Source: Sphingomonas sp. ERG5
Lineage (GTDB): Bacteria; Pseudomonadota; Alphaproteobacteria; Sphingomonadales; Sphingomonadaceae
DNA length: 46,064 nt
Assembly (NCBI RefSeq): GCF_000803065.1
Contig: NZ_JSXI01000028.1
Span: 1 to 46,064 of the forward strand
Direction: 5' to 3'
A program made the position numbers and the translations under genes. This document shows, in pieces, positions 16,309 through 25,426 of this stretch (the stretch's first letter is position 1; each line of letters begins with the position of its first letter). The notes beneath the pieces are model-generated. The model made no database searches, was not told the origin of the DNA, and saw only the letters and a program-made list of their open reading frames with translations.

Positions 16309-17638
16309 ATGCAGCAACCTTGCCGACAATATCCCGCAATCGTTCGACGGTGTCGACAAGCATAGTCTGTTCATGCCGCGTCTGGCGCAGGAAATCACGC
16401 AGATGGTCCCGCGCGGCGATGGCGCGGTCGACCGCCGGATTGCTGCCGGTTTTGTAGACGCCGCTTTCGATCATCACCCGCGCATCGTCATAGACCGCCA
16501 GCATCGCCGCCGCCTCGCGCATCGCGCCGGCATGTGAAGCAGACACCAGCCGTTCCGATTGCCGGCTGATGCTGCGGGCAATGTCGATCGCCGGGAAATG
16601 CCCCTGCTCCGCCAAGGTCCGCGACAGAATGATATGGCCATCGAGCAGGGACTTCATCAGTTCCACAATCGGATCGTCGACGTCGTCCGTTTCGCTCAAT
16701 ACGGTCATGATCGCCGAGATCGCCCCCCCACCTGCAAGGGCGCCGCATCGTTCGACGATTCGCGGAAGTGCGGCAAAGACATTGGGCGTGTAGGCTCGAA
16801 CGGTCGGCGGTGCGCCCGCAGCGAGCCCGATCTCGCGCAACGCCATTGCCATGCGCGTCACCGAATCGATCATGAGAACGACATGCTCACCGCGTGATCG
16901 CCAATAGTCGGCGAGGCACAATGCATATTGCACCGAACGGACACGCAAGGCCGCACTTTCATCGGACGTTGCCGCGACGAGCGTAAAGCGCCCCGCATCC
17001 TCGCGGGCCGACAATAGCCGCCACAAAGCCTCGACCTCGCGGCCGCGCTCACCCACGAGGCACAATATGGTCCGATCGCTGCCTGCCTGGGTCGCAAGCT
17101 GTTCCATCACACTGGTCTTGCCAACGCCGCTCGCGGCAAAAATGCCTACCCTTTGCCCGACGCCCAATGTCAACAGACCGTCAATCGCGCGGAGCCCGGT
17201 TTGCAACACGCGAGATGGATCCGCTCGCTCCATCGGCTTCGGCACTGATCCGCCCAGCGGTACATGGGCATCGGCGCGCACCTTCGCGCCGCCATCGATC
17301 GGCTGCCCGAGAGCGTTAACCGCACGGCCAGCGAAACCGTCCCCGACCGCAACGCGGCCGTGCCGGGGCCGGGCAACCACCTTCGCGTCAAGCCTGATCG
17401 CCATGTCCTGCTCAAGCGGAATCAGGATGATCCGACGCTCATCGACGGCCGCAATCTCGGCGGGAACAAGCTGTATCCCGTGCCCGTCGGCACTGATGCA
17501 CTCGATGTCGCAGAGATCGCCGAGTTGCCCCACCGGACCACTGGCTTCCACCATGCCTGCCGTCACCTTACGGACTCGTCCATAGGGGTTCGCGAAATCA
17601 GTTTCCGCAAGGCGTTCCAAAAAGACATGCGGCTTCAT
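16301..17638 (-). CDS. fliI: Flagellar export ATPase FliI
   Basis: A 445-residue ATPase of the F1-beta-like type III export family. The Walker A motif is ASGVGKTS (about residues 168-175), followed by ILCLVGERGREVEALWR. The Walker B region is HVVLMIDSVTRMAMALREIG. The C-terminal part has LVSASHAGAMREAAAM. It energises chaperone-substrate release at the export gate. The ATG at 17638 overlaps the fliH stop (ATGA), which fixes the start at MKPHVFLERL. Confidence 0.97.
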   Translation of the reverse strand: MKPHVFLERLAETDFANPYGRVRKVTAGMVEASGPVGQLGDLCDIECISADGHGIQLVPAEIAAVDERRIILIPLEQDMAIRLDAKVVARPRHGRVAVGDGFAGRAVNALGQPIDGGAKVRADAHVPLGGSVPKPMERADPSRVLQTGLRAIDGLLTLGVGQRVGIFAASGVGKTSVMEQLATQAGSDRTILCLVGERGREVEALWRLLSAREDAGRFTLVAATSDESAALRVRSVQYALCLADYWRSRGEHVVLMIDSVTRMAMALREIGLAAGAPPTVRAYTPNVFAALPRIVERCGALAGGGAISAIMTVLSETDDVDDPIVELMKSLLDGHIILSRTLAEQGHFPAIDIARSISRQSERLVSASHAGAMREAAAMLAVYDDARVMIESGVYKTGSNPAVDRAIAARDHLRDFLRQTRHEQTMLVDTVERLRDIVGKVAAYA

Positions 17639-18321
17639 CGCGCCACGTCCTCGGCGACCAATGTACCGAGAAAATCGTCGAGTTCGCGCCATTGCGACCG
17701 CACACCGAGATCAATGTGACCGAGTTGGAGGTCGAAGCGGCAATCACCCGATGCGAGCGCAGGATCCGTAACGATTTCGATAGCGCCAGATCCGGTGCGC
17801 ACAGACAGCGCATCCAGCGCATCATCATCCTCGAAATCGTCGGTGCTCACGCGGATGGTCGCGATGCTTTCGTGACGCATCGCATCGACGCGGTGCGCGA
17901 TCAGACGCGCGACCAGATCGCCGAGATCGTCGCTATCCTTCACGAGCTTGGCGAGCGCCGAGCGAGCGATCATTACCGCCAAAGTATCGAGCGCCGACAG
18001 CCTGTCGTCCCAGCTGATCCGGGCAGCAAGCAGTGCCTGTTCGATCGCCGCCAGCCGCCGGTCGGCCTCTTTCGTCACCTCATTCCGTCCCGCACTCTCT
18101 CCCTCTTTGCGCGCGGCTTGTTCAGCCCGCACGCCATCTTCCCGCATCCTGACGATCGTATCGTGCAAATCCTGGATCTCGGCCCGCGCTTCATCCAGCG
18201 CCAACTCGACCGCCGAACGCGGCAATACAGGGTGTGGCACCGCACCGCCCTGCCCTGTCCGGCCAGGATCGAAAGGTTTGACCAACGAGGTTGCCGACTG
18301 AGCCTTGATCAAGCCCGTCAT
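17635..18321 (-). CDS. fliH: Flagellar export ATPase regulator FliH
   Basis: A 228-residue protein with a Pro-rich N-terminus, a long charged coiled coil (AVELALDEARAEIQDLHDTI through EADRRLAAIEQALLAARISW) and a C-terminal domain with IARSALAKLVKD and the acidic DDFEDDDALDAL stretch. FliH dimers hold FliI at the C ring via FliN. Adjacent and overlapping genes (orf128 upstream, fliI downstream) fit. Sequence conservation is low, as normal for the family. Confidence 0.85.
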   Translation of the reverse strand: MTGLIKAQSATSLVKPFDPGRTGQGGAVPHPVLPRSAVELALDEARAEIQDLHDTIVRMREDGVRAEQAARKEGESAGRNEVTKEADRRLAAIEQALLAARISWDDRLSALDTLAVMIARSALAKLVKDSDDLGDLVARLIAHRVDAMRHESIATIRVSTDDFEDDDALDALSVRTGSGAIEIVTDPALASGDCRFDLQLGHIDLGVRSQWRELDDFLGTLVAEDVAR

Positions 18322-18704
18322 GCTCGTCCCTTTCGAGGACCGAGCAGCCCACCCATGGCGCCGAGCAAAGATCGGCCAGCGGGATCCGCCTTGCCCATCC
18401 CAGGCATCTGGGCGGGCCGATCCAGGTCGGCGGCAAGCAGCAACGCCTGCCGCGTTGCCGGCGTGAACCGGTCGCTTGACGAGCGCGCGCTACCGATCAG
18501 CGTGGCAAGCCATGGTGATATCACATCGTCGCCAGCAGTCGGCCCGACGGCATCATTGACCGATCCCGCAGCCACCCGAACGCGCAACGCGTCCAATGCA
18601 ATACGCTCTTCGGCAGTGAGCGCCGACAGGATCGCATTGCGCATTGCGGCCGGCAGTGCCGACAATTCATCGATAAGGCTCGCACTCGAATCAGGCACGC
18701 GCAT
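18318..18704 (-). CDS. 128-residue protein in the usual fliG position
   Basis: This gene occupies the fliF-fliH interval where fliG is normally found, but it encodes only 128 residues against about 330 for FliG. It has a helical N-terminal half (SASLIDELSALPAAMRNAIL, then SALTAEERIALDAL) and a Gly-rich, basic C-terminus (GRSLLGAMGGLLGPRKGRA). I see none of the FliG middle or C-terminal domain features, such as the EHPQ motif. It overlaps fliF by 14 bp and fliH by 4 bp, so it is firmly part of the operon. Either a reduced FliG substitute or an unrelated protein; function unknown. Confidence 0.75.
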   Translation of the reverse strand: MRVPDSSASLIDELSALPAAMRNAILSALTAEERIALDALRVRVAAGSVNDAVGPTAGDDVISPWLATLIGSARSSSDRFTPATRQALLLAADLDRPAQMPGMGKADPAGRSLLGAMGGLLGPRKGRA

Positions 18705-19956
18705 CCCCTGCGCCTATTGTCTGCCTGATCCGGTCAACAAACGCATCACGCTCAGCCAGGGAAATAACCGGTCGCCGCATCCGCATGAATAATGCCGCTC
18801 CGGCGGCGATGAAGAGTCCGACCAGGCCGATCGTCCACCAACTGGCCCAACCGGTGTCCAATTTCAATTCCTGCGGCGGAATTGCCGGTCCCTGAGCGGG
18901 CGCAGGTACACTGGACGGCATCGCATAAGGCGAAGCGCCGGAAGGTCCGATGACAGGCCCCTGCTCGAACGAGATATTGTCACCGCGATTCTGATCGAAT
19001 CCAATCGCCGACGCGACCGCACCCCGTGCAACAGATTGATCTTCGGCATTCAACGGGGCGGTAGTCAGCACCGTCATCTGCAGCCTGAAATTGCGCTCGC
19101 CACCGTTCTTGCCAAAGGGCGCAGGTGAGGCAGTAGCGGCGCCTGGCGCGCCGTCGCCGGCCAAGGTTTCACCACCCCCGACGGGCAGCATCAATGCCTT
19201 CACGTCAAACTGCAATCCGGGCAGCACATTGGCGATCGCAGATTTGACGCGCGCACTATAATAATTCTGCGCGGCCTGCTGTTCTTCCACTTCGGGAACC
19301 GCAGCACGTGTCGGCGGCTGGCTGACGACATGGCCATTCCCGTCCAGCACGGCGACTTCCCCGAGAAGCAGATCGGGCACAGCCGATGCGACCAGTTGCT
19401 GGATCCCGGCAACCCGCGCCGCGTCAAGCTGCTGTCCTGGCCGGGTCACGACCTCGATCGCCGCCTTCGGCGTGCTGCGATTGCCGCGAAACAGGGAGCG
19501 TTCCGGTATTGCCAGATGCACGCGAGCCGTCTCGACGCCCTCCATCATCATGATCGTCCGCGCGAGTTCCCCCTGCAGCGCACGCTGATAGTTGATCTTC
19601 TGGGCGAAATCGGTGAGGCCCATGTCGGATTTGTTGAACAGTTCGAACCCGACCGAGCCCTTTAGCGGGATATCGGAACCGGCGACGGCCAGCCGAACGG
19701 TATCCGCTTCGCCCACCGGAACGAGAATCGTCGTGCCTTCATCGCGCAAGCGATGAGCGATACCCTTTGAGTCCAGCTGAGCAACGATTGCCGACGCATC
19801 GGCCGGCTTCAGGTTCGTGTAGAGGACGGCATAGTCGGTGCGCAGGAAGAAATAATAGCCCAGTGCCAATATCGCACACAGCGCAACGAACACGCCGATG
19901 ACGACGCGCCGCTGACGAATGCCCGACACCGGGTCCTTGATCGTTTCACTGGCCAT
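18691..19956 (-). CDS. fliF: Flagellar MS-ring protein FliF (short form)
   Basis: A 421-residue protein with two membrane helices (about residues 19-38 and 373-393) flanking a periplasmic region with the ring-building motifs (YAVLYTNLKPADASAIVAQL, FARHKINYQR-like LTDFAQKINYQRALQGELAR, TPKAAIEVVTRPGQQL). FliF is normally about 550 residues. The missing length is mainly the second half of the periplasmic domain, and the cytoplasmic tail is very short (about 28 residues: RMRRPVISLAERDAFVDRIR, then QTIG...). That tail normally binds FliG, and no FliG is encoded here. Confidence 0.93.
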   Translation of the reverse strand: MASETIKDPVSGIRQRRVVIGVFVALCAILALGYYFFLRTDYAVLYTNLKPADASAIVAQLDSKGIAHRLRDEGTTILVPVGEADTVRLAVAGSDIPLKGSVGFELFNKSDMGLTDFAQKINYQRALQGELARTIMMMEGVETARVHLAIPERSLFRGNRSTPKAAIEVVTRPGQQLDAARVAGIQQLVASAVPDLLLGEVAVLDGNGHVVSQPPTRAAVPEVEEQQAAQNYYSARVKSAIANVLPGLQFDVKALMLPVGGGETLAGDGAPGAATASPAPFGKNGGERNFRLQMTVLTTAPLNAEDQSVARGAVASAIGFDQNRGDNISFEQGPVIGPSGASPYAMPSSVPAPAQGPAIPPQELKLDTGWASWWTIGLVGLFIAAGAALFMRMRRPVISLAERDAFVDRIRQTIGAGDARA

Positions 19957-19960
19957 GGTG

Positions 19961-20281
19961 TCAGATCTGCATGTTCATGACGTCGCGATAGCCCTCGACC
20001 AGACGCGCGCGGACCTGCATGGCCAGTTCGACCGACATCCGCGCTTCCTCCAGCGCGAAGGTCACCTGATGGACTGGTACCGAATCATCGAGAGCGAATT
20101 GCTTGACGAGAGAATCGGCGGTCGAAAGCTTCGCCTCGACCTGCTTCATGCCGGCCGCCAATATGTCGCCGAAACCCGCACCCTGGACGGGCTGCTGGGG
20201 CAGCGCTGCGCCGCCCAACTGCATGATGACCGGATCCGCGGTAATCGCCGAAACCGCCGTAATGCCTGCAAAGGCGCTCAT
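19961..20281 (-). CDS. fliE: Flagellar basal-body protein FliE
   Basis: A 106-residue protein with the FliE C-terminal helix (FALEEARMSVELAMQVRARL, then VEGYRDVMNMQI) and the FGDILAAGMKQVEAKLS segment. FliE links the MS ring to the proximal rod and is exported early. It overlaps flgC (ATGA) and ends 4 bp before fliF. Confidence 0.93.
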   Translation of the reverse strand: MSAFAGITAVSAITADPVIMQLGGAALPQQPVQGAGFGDILAAGMKQVEAKLSTADSLVKQFALDDSVPVHQVTFALEEARMSVELAMQVRARLVEGYRDVMNMQI

Positions 20282-20706
20282 GACCGCTGCCCCAGCTCAA
20301 GCGCCCGGCTGTACATCTGGTGCGCGATATTCATTGCCGTCAGATTTGCTTCATAGGCGCGCGATGTCTTGATCAGCAGCGTCATCTCTCCGGCATGATC
20401 GATGTTGGGATAACTCACAAACCCTTCGGCGTCCGCCTGAGGATCGCCCGGTTCATAGACTCGCCGGACACCACCGGGCATTGCTTCCAGACCAATCACT
20501 TCGACACCCTTCGGACCGGAGGCGCTCGAATTGGCCGCGATCAGGTCGGCAAACTTGACTTTTGGGGCCGAAACGAGCCGCATCGCTCGCACCGGATCGC
20601 CCGATGCAGTGCGGCTGCTGTTCATATTGGCCAAATTCTGGGCAATGACCTGGAGCCGCTGCCATTCGACATCCAGGCCGGTGCGGCTGATCTGCATCGC
20701 GTCCAT
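20278..20706 (-). CDS. flgC: Proximal rod protein FlgC
   Basis: A 142-residue protein with the rod signature MDAMQISRTGLDVEWQRLQV, then IAQNLANMNSSRT, and the C-terminal axial helix SRAYEANLTAMNIAHQMYSR. The start at 20706, 1 bp after the flgB stop, matches the family; longer versions run into flgB. Confidence 0.94.
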   Translation of the reverse strand: MDAMQISRTGLDVEWQRLQVIAQNLANMNSSRTASGDPVRAMRLVSAPKVKFADLIAANSSASGPKGVEVIGLEAMPGGVRRVYEPGDPQADAEGFVSYPNIDHAGEMTLLIKTSRAYEANLTAMNIAHQMYSRALELGQRS

Positions 20707-20707
20707 A

Positions 20708-21052
20708 TTATTGCCCCCCACGCACGGCGACGCGCGAAATCTGCATTTGGCGCCCGAGCAGGTCGAGCAAGGCAGTGTAGCGAAGCGCCGTTTCGGACGC
20801 CGTTGCCAGTTCCAGGTCGAGCCTCGGCTCATCGCCAAGGGATGACGGGTCGGCACGGGTTATCCGGAGTGTCATATCGCGCACCGCATCGGGGCCCTTG
20901 GCCGCCGCCGCCTTCAGGCTTTCCTCGAACTTGACCTGCACCGGTCGGAAGTCGCGCGAGCTCGCACTCGCGATATTCTGCGCCGTGGCCTGCGCGCGCA
21001 ACGAAAGGCCGTCGAGCGCCTTATTGATGATCACGGATGAAATCGCGTCCAT
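20708..21052 (-). CDS. flgB: Proximal rod protein FlgB
   Basis: A 114-residue protein. The N-terminal axial motif ALDGLSLRAQATAQNIASAS, then SRDFRPVQVKFEESL, is that of FlgB. The C-terminal helix ETALRYTALLDLLGRQMQIS fits. It starts about 10 bp after flgI ends and leads flgC. Confidence 0.93.
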   Translation of the reverse strand: MDAISSVIINKALDGLSLRAQATAQNIASASSRDFRPVQVKFEESLKAAAAKGPDAVRDMTLRITRADPSSLGDEPRLDLELATASETALRYTALLDLLGRQMQISRVAVRGGQ

Positions 21053-21062
21053 GCCATTATTC

Positions 21063-22190
21063 CTATTGAACGATGATATCGGCGTGCAAAGCGCCCGCAG
21101 TCTTGATGGCTTGCAGGATACTGATCATGCGCCGCGTGCTGACCCGCGAGCGCGACAGGCCCTGAACCAGGTCACCAACCGTCGTATTGGGGAAGCGAAC
21201 CACCGTGTCCCCCACCGTGTCATCGACATCCAATTTGGTGTTGGTGACGACAAGGCTGCGCACATCGTTCGCGAATCCGGCGATGAAGCCTGGTTGCGAG
21301 GCATAGTTTTCGGCCTTGATCGTAATCTTGATATCGCCCTGCGAAATGGCGACGCTGGAAATCTGGACATCGCCGCCAGCCACGATCGTCCCGGTTCGCT
21401 CGTTGACGACCACTCGCGGATGGCTTTCGGGGCGGACCGACAATGTTTCGATCTGCGCCAGGAATGCGGTCAGCGTCGACGGATCGCCGGCAAAGCGCAC
21501 TTTGACCTGATCCGCGCTTTTCGCCGATGCGGTGCCAAAACCAAATCGGCTATTGATGATCTCCGCGATGCGCTGCGCGGTGCCGAAGCTCGGATCGCTC
21601 AGCAGGAAGGACAGCTCGCCATTTTTCAGGATTTGCGCGTCGACCGCTGATTCGACGGTCGCCCCACTCTGCAGCAACGCAGTGGTCGGATAGTTGCGCT
21701 GCTGCTGATTGAGTTCGCTTTCGAAGCTGTAGCCCCCTGCGACAAGCGCGCCCTGCGCCAGGGCATAAGGCCGCTGATCGGGACCCAGCATCGGGGTCAT
21801 CAGCAAGGTTCCGCCCGCCAGGCTGCGCGCATCGCCGATCGAGGAGACCGTCGCATCGATACGGTCGCCGACATTGGCCGATGCCGGCAACGTTGCGATG
21901 ACCATCACCACCGCCACGTTGCGGCTGCTGATCTGATCTTCCGTTACCGTGGTGCCGAGTCGGCTCAGGACGTTGCGAAGCGCCTGACGGGTGACGGCAT
22001 TGCGGCGCGTGTCACCGGATCCGGCAAGGCCAGTTACCAAGCCGTACCCGATCAGCGCATTCTCCCGCCACCCGTCAAACCGGCCAAGGCCTCTCAGCTG
22101 GACTTCCTGGGCCATTGCGGGACCCGCGATGGCCGTCAGAAAGAGCAGCGCTCCAGCGATCAGGGTACGCACGCACGACACCATGATCAT
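21063..22190 (-). CDS. flgI: Flagellar P-ring protein FlgI
   Basis: A 375-residue periplasmic protein with a signal peptide (VRTLIAGALLFLTAIAGPAMA). The mature start EVQLRGLGRFDGWRENALIG, then YGLVTGLAGSGD, is typical of FlgI, as is VVMVIATLPASANVGDRIDA. It forms the bushing in the peptidoglycan layer, chaperoned by FlgA, encoded two genes upstream. Start and flgH stop share one base (TGATG). Confidence 0.96.
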   Translation of the reverse strand: MIMVSCVRTLIAGALLFLTAIAGPAMAQEVQLRGLGRFDGWRENALIGYGLVTGLAGSGDTRRNAVTRQALRNVLSRLGTTVTEDQISSRNVAVVMVIATLPASANVGDRIDATVSSIGDARSLAGGTLLMTPMLGPDQRPYALAQGALVAGGYSFESELNQQQRNYPTTALLQSGATVESAVDAQILKNGELSFLLSDPSFGTAQRIAEIINSRFGFGTASAKSADQVKVRFAGDPSTLTAFLAQIETLSVRPESHPRVVVNERTGTIVAGGDVQISSVAISQGDIKITIKAENYASQPGFIAGFANDVRSLVVTNTKLDVDDTVGDTVVRFPNTTVGDLVQGLSRSRVSTRRMISILQAIKTAGALHADIIVQ

Positions 22191-22777
22191 CAGCCGAGTC
22201 CAAGAAAGCGGAAGACGCGATTGATCAGTCCGGGCTTGGCGCTTTTCGATACGAAACCGCGCCCATCATAGTTGATCTGCGCATTGGCGACGCGGTTTGA
22301 CGCGACCATGTTGTCCGCAGTGATATCGGCCAGGCGGACGCGGCCGCGCACGCCGATATTGCTGGTCTCGCCATTGACCCGCATCTGCTGTTCACCCGTG
22401 ACGATCAGATCGCCATTGGGCAGGACTTCGCTGACCACCACGGTGATTTGCGTGACGAAACGCTCGCTGCGCTGCACCTGGCCGCCACCGGTATAACCGC
22501 CGCCGAACGACAGATTGCCGGACTCCGCGAGCGAGCCACCGCTGATCTGCCCACTGAGCCGCGAGCTCTTGCTGGAATCGCTCTTCGCGGTGTTGGTCGC
22601 CTCGGCCGCCTGATAGACAATGACGGTCAGCGCATCGCCAACCTGGCGCGCAGTACGATCGGCGCTCATCGCCGACCAGCCATTGGGCTTGTACAAATCG
22701 TCGGCCCAGGCGACCGGCGTCAGCAGCGACGCCATTCCCGCCACCAGTCCCGCGGCCAGACGCGTGCGGCACATCAT
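22190..22777 (-). CDS. flgH: Flagellar L-ring protein FlgH lacking a lipobox
   Basis: A 195-residue protein with the FlgH features LYKPNGWSAMSADRTARQVG, then DALTVIVYQAAEATNTAKSD, GGQVQRSERFVTQITVVVSE, and the C-terminal NYDGRGFVSKSAKPG. FlgH is usually a lipoprotein with an L-x-x-C lipobox. Here the signal (MMCRTRLAAGLVAGMASLLT, then PVAWADDLYK) ends in an AWA/DD site for signal peptidase I and has no cysteine after the hydrophobic core. The only cysteine is at position 3. The start overlaps the flgA stop (ATGATG), so either of two ATGs may serve. Confidence 0.93.
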   Translation of the reverse strand: MMCRTRLAAGLVAGMASLLTPVAWADDLYKPNGWSAMSADRTARQVGDALTVIVYQAAEATNTAKSDSSKSSRLSGQISGGSLAESGNLSFGGGYTGGGQVQRSERFVTQITVVVSEVLPNGDLIVTGEQQMRVNGETSNIGVRGRVRLADITADNMVASNRVANAQINYDGRGFVSKSAKPGLINRVFRFLGLG

Positions 22778-23457
22778 TTCGCGCTTCCCTCGACCGCAAG
22801 GCGTAACGGCGCGGCAAATACTTGCCCGTCCTGGTCGCGCACGAAGATACGCTTGCCGTTTCCGTCCTGCATCGCCGTCACGACGCGGTCGATGCGCACC
22901 GGCCCGACAGTCGAAACCAGTGTCAGAGGCTCGCCCTTGCGAATGCCCTTCACACGCGGCGTCGCCAGGCGCCCGAGATAAGCCCCCGCCGCCAGATCGC
23001 TCCCCGCCAGCGCCACATTCGCCCGCCGGTCGAAGACGATGGAAGCGGCACCGTCCTCCCGACATGCGGCCGGCGCGATGATATCGGCGGTCAGCGCCGC
23101 GCCGCGTGCCACGGACGCCGTGGATATGGCGCAAGTGCCGCCCGGCACGGTGTCGAGGCGGATGCGCGCGGCCAGCGTGATTGGACCCATACCGCCCGAC
23201 ACCGGCGAGAGGCCCGGGACAGCCCGGCGGACCAGCAGCACCAAGGCGGCACGCGACATCGTCATCGACGCGCGGCCCATGGGCAGTTTTGCGACCACGC
23301 GCCGGGACAGGTCGGCGCGCCGGGCCGCCGACAATACCGCCAGATCGACGATATCGCCGATCCGCACGACACGCTCGGCAAGGTCGACCCGCGATGCAGC
23401 GACCAGCGGCGGAGAAAGCGGCGCGGCAACAGCCGCCGCCATGATCAGCGCGATCAT
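22774..23457 (-). CDS. flgA: P-ring assembly chaperone FlgA
   Basis: A 227-residue periplasmic protein with an N-terminal signal (LIMAAAVAAPLSPPLVAA) and a C-terminal SAF-like domain (DLAAGAYLGRLATPRVKGIR, then KGEPLTLVS, and AMQDGNGKRIFVRD). FlgA assists P-ring assembly by FlgI. It sits between flgG and flgH. It contains a CxxC-unlike pair of cysteines (GTCAIS and AACRED) that could form a disulfide. Confidence 0.92.
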   Translation of the reverse strand: MIALIMAAAVAAPLSPPLVAASRVDLAERVVRIGDIVDLAVLSAARRADLSRRVVAKLPMGRASMTMSRAALVLLVRRAVPGLSPVSGGMGPITLAARIRLDTVPGGTCAISTASVARGAALTADIIAPAACREDGAASIVFDRRANVALAGSDLAAGAYLGRLATPRVKGIRKGEPLTLVSTVGPVRIDRVVTAMQDGNGKRIFVRDQDGQVFAAPLRLAVEGSAK

Positions 23458-23461
23458 CGCC

Positions 23462-24232
23462 CTATCTCCGCAGGCCGTTGGCGATGCCCATCAGCTGATC
23501 CGCCGCCTGAATGACCTGCGCATTGGCGCTATAGGCGCGCTGGACCAGCATCATCTGGACCATTTCGGTCGTCATCTCGACATTCGAACGCTCAATGCCA
23601 CCTTGCACGAGCATGCCGATGCCGTCTTCACCCGGTTGCGCATCGGTCAGCTTCGCCGTGTCGCGGGCCCGGTACAATCCTCCGTCGAGACGCTCCAGCG
23701 CGGAGGTATCATCGACCCTGACAAGGGCGATCTGGCCGATTTCGACCGGCGCCGTGTCCGTGCCGGTCCGGGCGCGAACCACCCCGTCGCGCCCGATGAT
23801 CACGGCGGTCGCGTCGGCAGGCACGGTGATCGCCGCCTTCAACGCCATACCATTCGCAGCGCCGAGCAGGCCCTCCTCGCCGATGCGCAGCGGTCCGCCG
23901 CGCCACAACATGGTCTGTCCGCCCGGGCCCATCAATTCGATAAAGCCCCGCCCCTCGATCGCGAGGTCCATCTGCTGGCCGGTCGACTGAATGGTGCCCC
24001 CTTCGTCGATCATCACCGCGCTGTCGAGGCGCACACCCGAGCTGATCGGCGCGTCGACCAGGTCGGCCCGCGGCACATCGGGATCGTTGCGGACCGCCAG
24101 CACCTCGGAAAAGCGCACCTCCGAGCGCTTGAACGATGGCGTGTTGACGTTGGCGATGTTGCTGGCGATCACGTCGAGCGCGCGCTGCTGCGACCCCAGG
24201 CCGATCGCACTGATGTAAAAGGCGCCGTTCAT
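23462..24232 (-). CDS. flgG: Distal rod protein FlgG-like
   Basis: A 256-residue axial protein with the N-terminal motif GLGSQQRALDVIASNIANVN, then TPSFKRSEVRF, and the C-terminal VQGGIERSNVEMTTEMVQMM, then LVQRAYSANAQVIQAAD. This matches FlgG/FlgF family rods; second place after flgF and the ERSNVEMTTEM segment favour FlgG. The start overlaps the flgF stop (TAATG). Confidence 0.88.
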   Translation of the reverse strand: MNGAFYISAIGLGSQQRALDVIASNIANVNTPSFKRSEVRFSEVLAVRNDPDVPRADLVDAPISSGVRLDSAVMIDEGGTIQSTGQQMDLAIEGRGFIELMGPGGQTMLWRGGPLRIGEEGLLGAANGMALKAAITVPADATAVIIGRDGVVRARTGTDTAPVEIGQIALVRVDDTSALERLDGGLYRARDTAKLTDAQPGEDGIGMLVQGGIERSNVEMTTEMVQMMLVQRAYSANAQVIQAADQLMGIANGLRR

Positions 24233-24936
24233 TACCCGTTCTGCCCGAATGCGGTGATCGCGCGACCCAGCAGATCGTCATAGGTCTGCACCAGCCGGGC
24301 GCCGCTTTCGGCCTGGCGAAGCGCGGTCATCATCGTGACCATCTCGTCGCCCATCGAGACGTTCGACGCTTCGATCATGCCCTGGCGCAATTGCGGCTCG
24401 GCCACTTCCTCGACATCGCCGGTCAAACGAAAAGTCGATCCGTCTAATCCCTCGATCGCGTTGCGATTGCTCGGCATGAACACGCCGATGCGCGCGATCG
24501 GGCGATCGCCGTCGAGCACCGTGCCGTTCGTCAATATCTCGACGCCCGCCCGATCCAGGATGAGATCGCCGCCGCCGGCCTGTTGCAGCGCGAAGCCCTG
24601 CGCGGTCACGACCCGACCGTCTTCGGCCAGGCGGAACTGGCCGCTGCGCGAATAGAAAAGCTCGGTACCGCTGCGCACCTGGAAAAACCCGTCGCCACCG
24701 ATCGCGAGATCCAGCGGATTGCTGGTGTCGGACAATTTTCCCTGCGAAAGGTCTGGACGGACCTTCATCCTGAGGTTCCCGATCGCGTCAGTACGGCTGG
24801 AGGAAATCAGATCGGCAAAGCTGATCTGGCGTTTGTAGCCGGCGGTTGAAACATTTGATACATTTGACGAAACGGCTTCCAGACGCCGTTCGGACGCGCT
24901 CAAAATGGCCGACGCGGCCTCGATCAGTCCTGGCAT
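24232..24936 (-). CDS. flgF: Proximal rod protein FlgF-like, first gene of the minus-strand operon
   Basis: A 234-residue axial protein: ILSASERRLEAVSSNVSNVS, then TAGYKRQISFADL, a central FFQVRSGTELFYSRSGQFRL and the C-terminal QGMIEASNVSMGDEMVTMMT. I took ATG 24936 because GGGGGAT lies six to seven bases upstream; a GTG at 24972 would add 12 residues. FlgF versus FlgG naming is by order and length. Confidence 0.85.
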   Translation of the reverse strand: MPGLIEAASAILSASERRLEAVSSNVSNVSTAGYKRQISFADLISSSRTDAIGNLRMKVRPDLSQGKLSDTSNPLDLAIGGDGFFQVRSGTELFYSRSGQFRLAEDGRVVTAQGFALQQAGGGDLILDRAGVEILTNGTVLDGDRPIARIGVFMPSNRNAIEGLDGSTFRLTGDVEEVAEPQLRQGMIEASNVSMGDEMVTMMTALRQAESGARLVQTYDDLLGRAITAFGQNG

Positions 24937-25426
24937 TATATCCCCCGCGCCCCCTGTCCCAGTATGAGACACATGGCGTCATTCGGGTCAAGGCGGCAGC
25001 GGTCACGGCTCGTCGCAAATTGATAAATATTCCATGAAAATCAGGGATGCGACCCGACGCAAAAATATTTCCGGTCGGCGCATGACGGGCCAGAATTCGC
25101 TCCCTTGAGCTCGAGTGAATCGTGCCGCCATCGAAACGATTCGGCTTCTCACGCTTTGCGAATGTGTGCACCCGAGTGTGCCAGTTGTTTGAATTGCGGT
25201 CGGCTCCCGATCCCGGCGGAGCGGCAAACATGTTCTGCGGCCATCGCCCCATTTCATGACCCGGCAAGGCGGTGGCGCGAGAAATGTACGGCCCCTCCCC
25301 GTTCGAAAGGGAGACGCGCATCGCTTTCCGCCGCCCGGGGCACAGGCCGTTACGGTATTCGATATGTCAAAGAGCGGGCGGACAGTTGGTGGCTGCCCGT
25401 CCAGCGCGACACTGTCAGGGACAAGG
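24937..25426. other. Upstream region of the long flagellar operon
   Basis: 490 bp between flgF and the second IS407-type copy. It should hold the promoter of the 23-gene operon. No recognisable gene. I see no convincing sigma-54 or sigma-28 element. Locally A/T-rich sequence at 25018-25075 (TTGATAAATATTCCATG and AAAAATATTTCC) is the most plausible promoter area. Confidence 0.4.

Noticed and set aside
23039..24283. A 414-codon plus-strand open frame over flgA and flgG
   Set aside because: Both genes are unmistakable on the minus strand; the plus-strand product is Arg/Ala-rich and without motifs.
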